Assembly: GCF_900102375.1 (NCBI RefSeq)
Contig: NZ_FNBO01000012.1
Location: forward strand, 48,190-112,189
Source: Halorubrum xinjiangense
GTDB lineage: Archaea; Halobacteriota; Halobacteria; Halobacteriales; Haloferacaceae
Reading direction: 5' to 3'
Length of the DNA stretch: 64,000 bases
Shown here: piece by piece, positions 63,627-64,000 of the stretch
Layout of the letters: every line of letters starts with the position of its first letter
Position numbering within the stretch: position 1 is the stretch's first letter
The notes under the pieces: model-generated
The model's input: the letters and a program-made list of their open reading frames with translations, nothing else
What the model was told of the DNA's origin: nothing
Databases searched by the model: none
Translations under genes and position numbers: made by a program

Positions 63627-64000
63627 TGACATCCTCCTCCGCGTGAACGCGGAGGAATCCCGAGCGGTGGGAGTTTCAGGTTCGCAACCATGAGTCCGAT
63701 TTCTTCTTCGGGAACCCGTTTAACCCATCACGAAACGGTGGCTGACTGGCGGTGCCAAACCGCCGTTACTCCTATCCTCAATGCCGCTGACTCCCACCTG
63801 TTATTTTTGCCAGCAGGTGAGTCGCCGACACTTCGACGGACTTGGAGGTATCTTTGGGCTTGCTCGACCAACAGGCACAGACGAACGCTTCTGGCATTCG
63901 CGTTCACCGTGTTGGTGTTTCGGATATTGTCTCATTAGCGGCGGCGAGGCCGCCTCCGAAGGCCGTTCGGAATCGCTCCGTTCCGACCTGACCTTACCCT
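63627..64000 (-). mobile_element. Right-end side of an IS200/IS605-type (TnpB) element, truncated by the window
   Basis: The segment read leftward ends with a hairpin CCTCCGCG-TTCA-CGCGGAGG (63636-63655) followed by AGGATGTCAAT. This resembles, from memory, the right end and guide-RNA scaffold of haloarchaeal tnpB (IS1341-type) elements. Upstream frames on the minus strand (to about 64000) are short and broken by stops, so here they look like untranslated RNA or decayed tnpB rather than an intact gene. Base use is less GC-rich than the surrounding genes. The transposase part, if any, lies outside. Confidence 0.5.

Overview
The window is a high-GC archaeal chromosome segment from a haloarchaeon, most likely Halorubrum or a close relative (Haloferacales). 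The reasons are strongly acidic predicted proteins, archaeal TATA-like boxes about 25-30 nt before most start codons (leaderless transcripts), and archaeal-type enzymes: LonB, NadM, phosphopantothenate synthetase, archaeal CoaBC, GfcR, and a tRNA without encoded CCA. No plasmid or virus hallmark genes are seen. The genus is inferred from overall similarity and was not tested by a search.

Layout. 1-5.4 kb: a cut-off gene behind an iron-box-like palindrome, lonB, nadM, a SAM hydrolase and a haloarchaeal unknown. 5.5-9.5 kb: a pilus/secretion ATPase and membrane-protein pair (PilB/PilC type). 9.5-16.6 kb: methyltransferase, chemotaxis transducer, DoxX pair, tRNA-Gly with extra 3'-end fragments, SDR enzyme, thioredoxin-reductase-like flavoprotein, small membrane protein. 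16.6-27 kb: prolyl oligopeptidase, phosphoesterase, msrA, ribH, aminotransferase, stress proteins, gatC-gatA with a co-transcribed winged-helix-like protein, CRM-domain protein. 27-37.8 kb: an ion/osmolyte island with MscS, two TrkA, three TrkH, two stress-protein units and an amino-acid permease fused to stress domains. 37.8-45.8 kb: methylmalonyl-CoA mutase catalytic subunit, phosphopantothenate synthetase, Lrp, DUF63, a lipoprotein and CoaBC, giving two steps of archaeal CoA synthesis. 46-55.3 kb: an overlapping nine-gene Mnh/Mrp-type Na+/H+ antiporter operon (E-F-G-MbhD-like-B-C-D-D-D). 55.5-63.2 kb: HTH protein, NRDE protein, glucose dehydrogenase overlapping its probable regulator gfcR, glutaredoxin, unknown, Dph6, glutamate dehydrogenase, CitE-like lyase. 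63.6-64 kb: the right-end side of a TnpB-type insertion element.

The most unusual content is intergenic. Six copies plus one half copy of a roughly 300-430 bp structured element sit between genes (3535, 19713, 20666, 40188, 43746, 58526, 63282). Each full copy starts with a TATA-like TTATAAAT and has a long near-perfect inverted repeat around a central arm, constant single-stranded blocks, and two further hairpins whose stems differ in sequence between copies but keep pairing. In the 3535 copy the central arm is inverted relative to the flanks when compared with the other five. I know of no described system matching this. It could be a structured RNA family, a non-coding mobile element, or both.

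Functionally the coding part is mostly core chromosome: sodium and potassium homeostasis for a salt-in halophile, CoA, riboflavin, NAD and diphthamide synthesis, sugar and propionyl-CoA catabolism, protein quality control.
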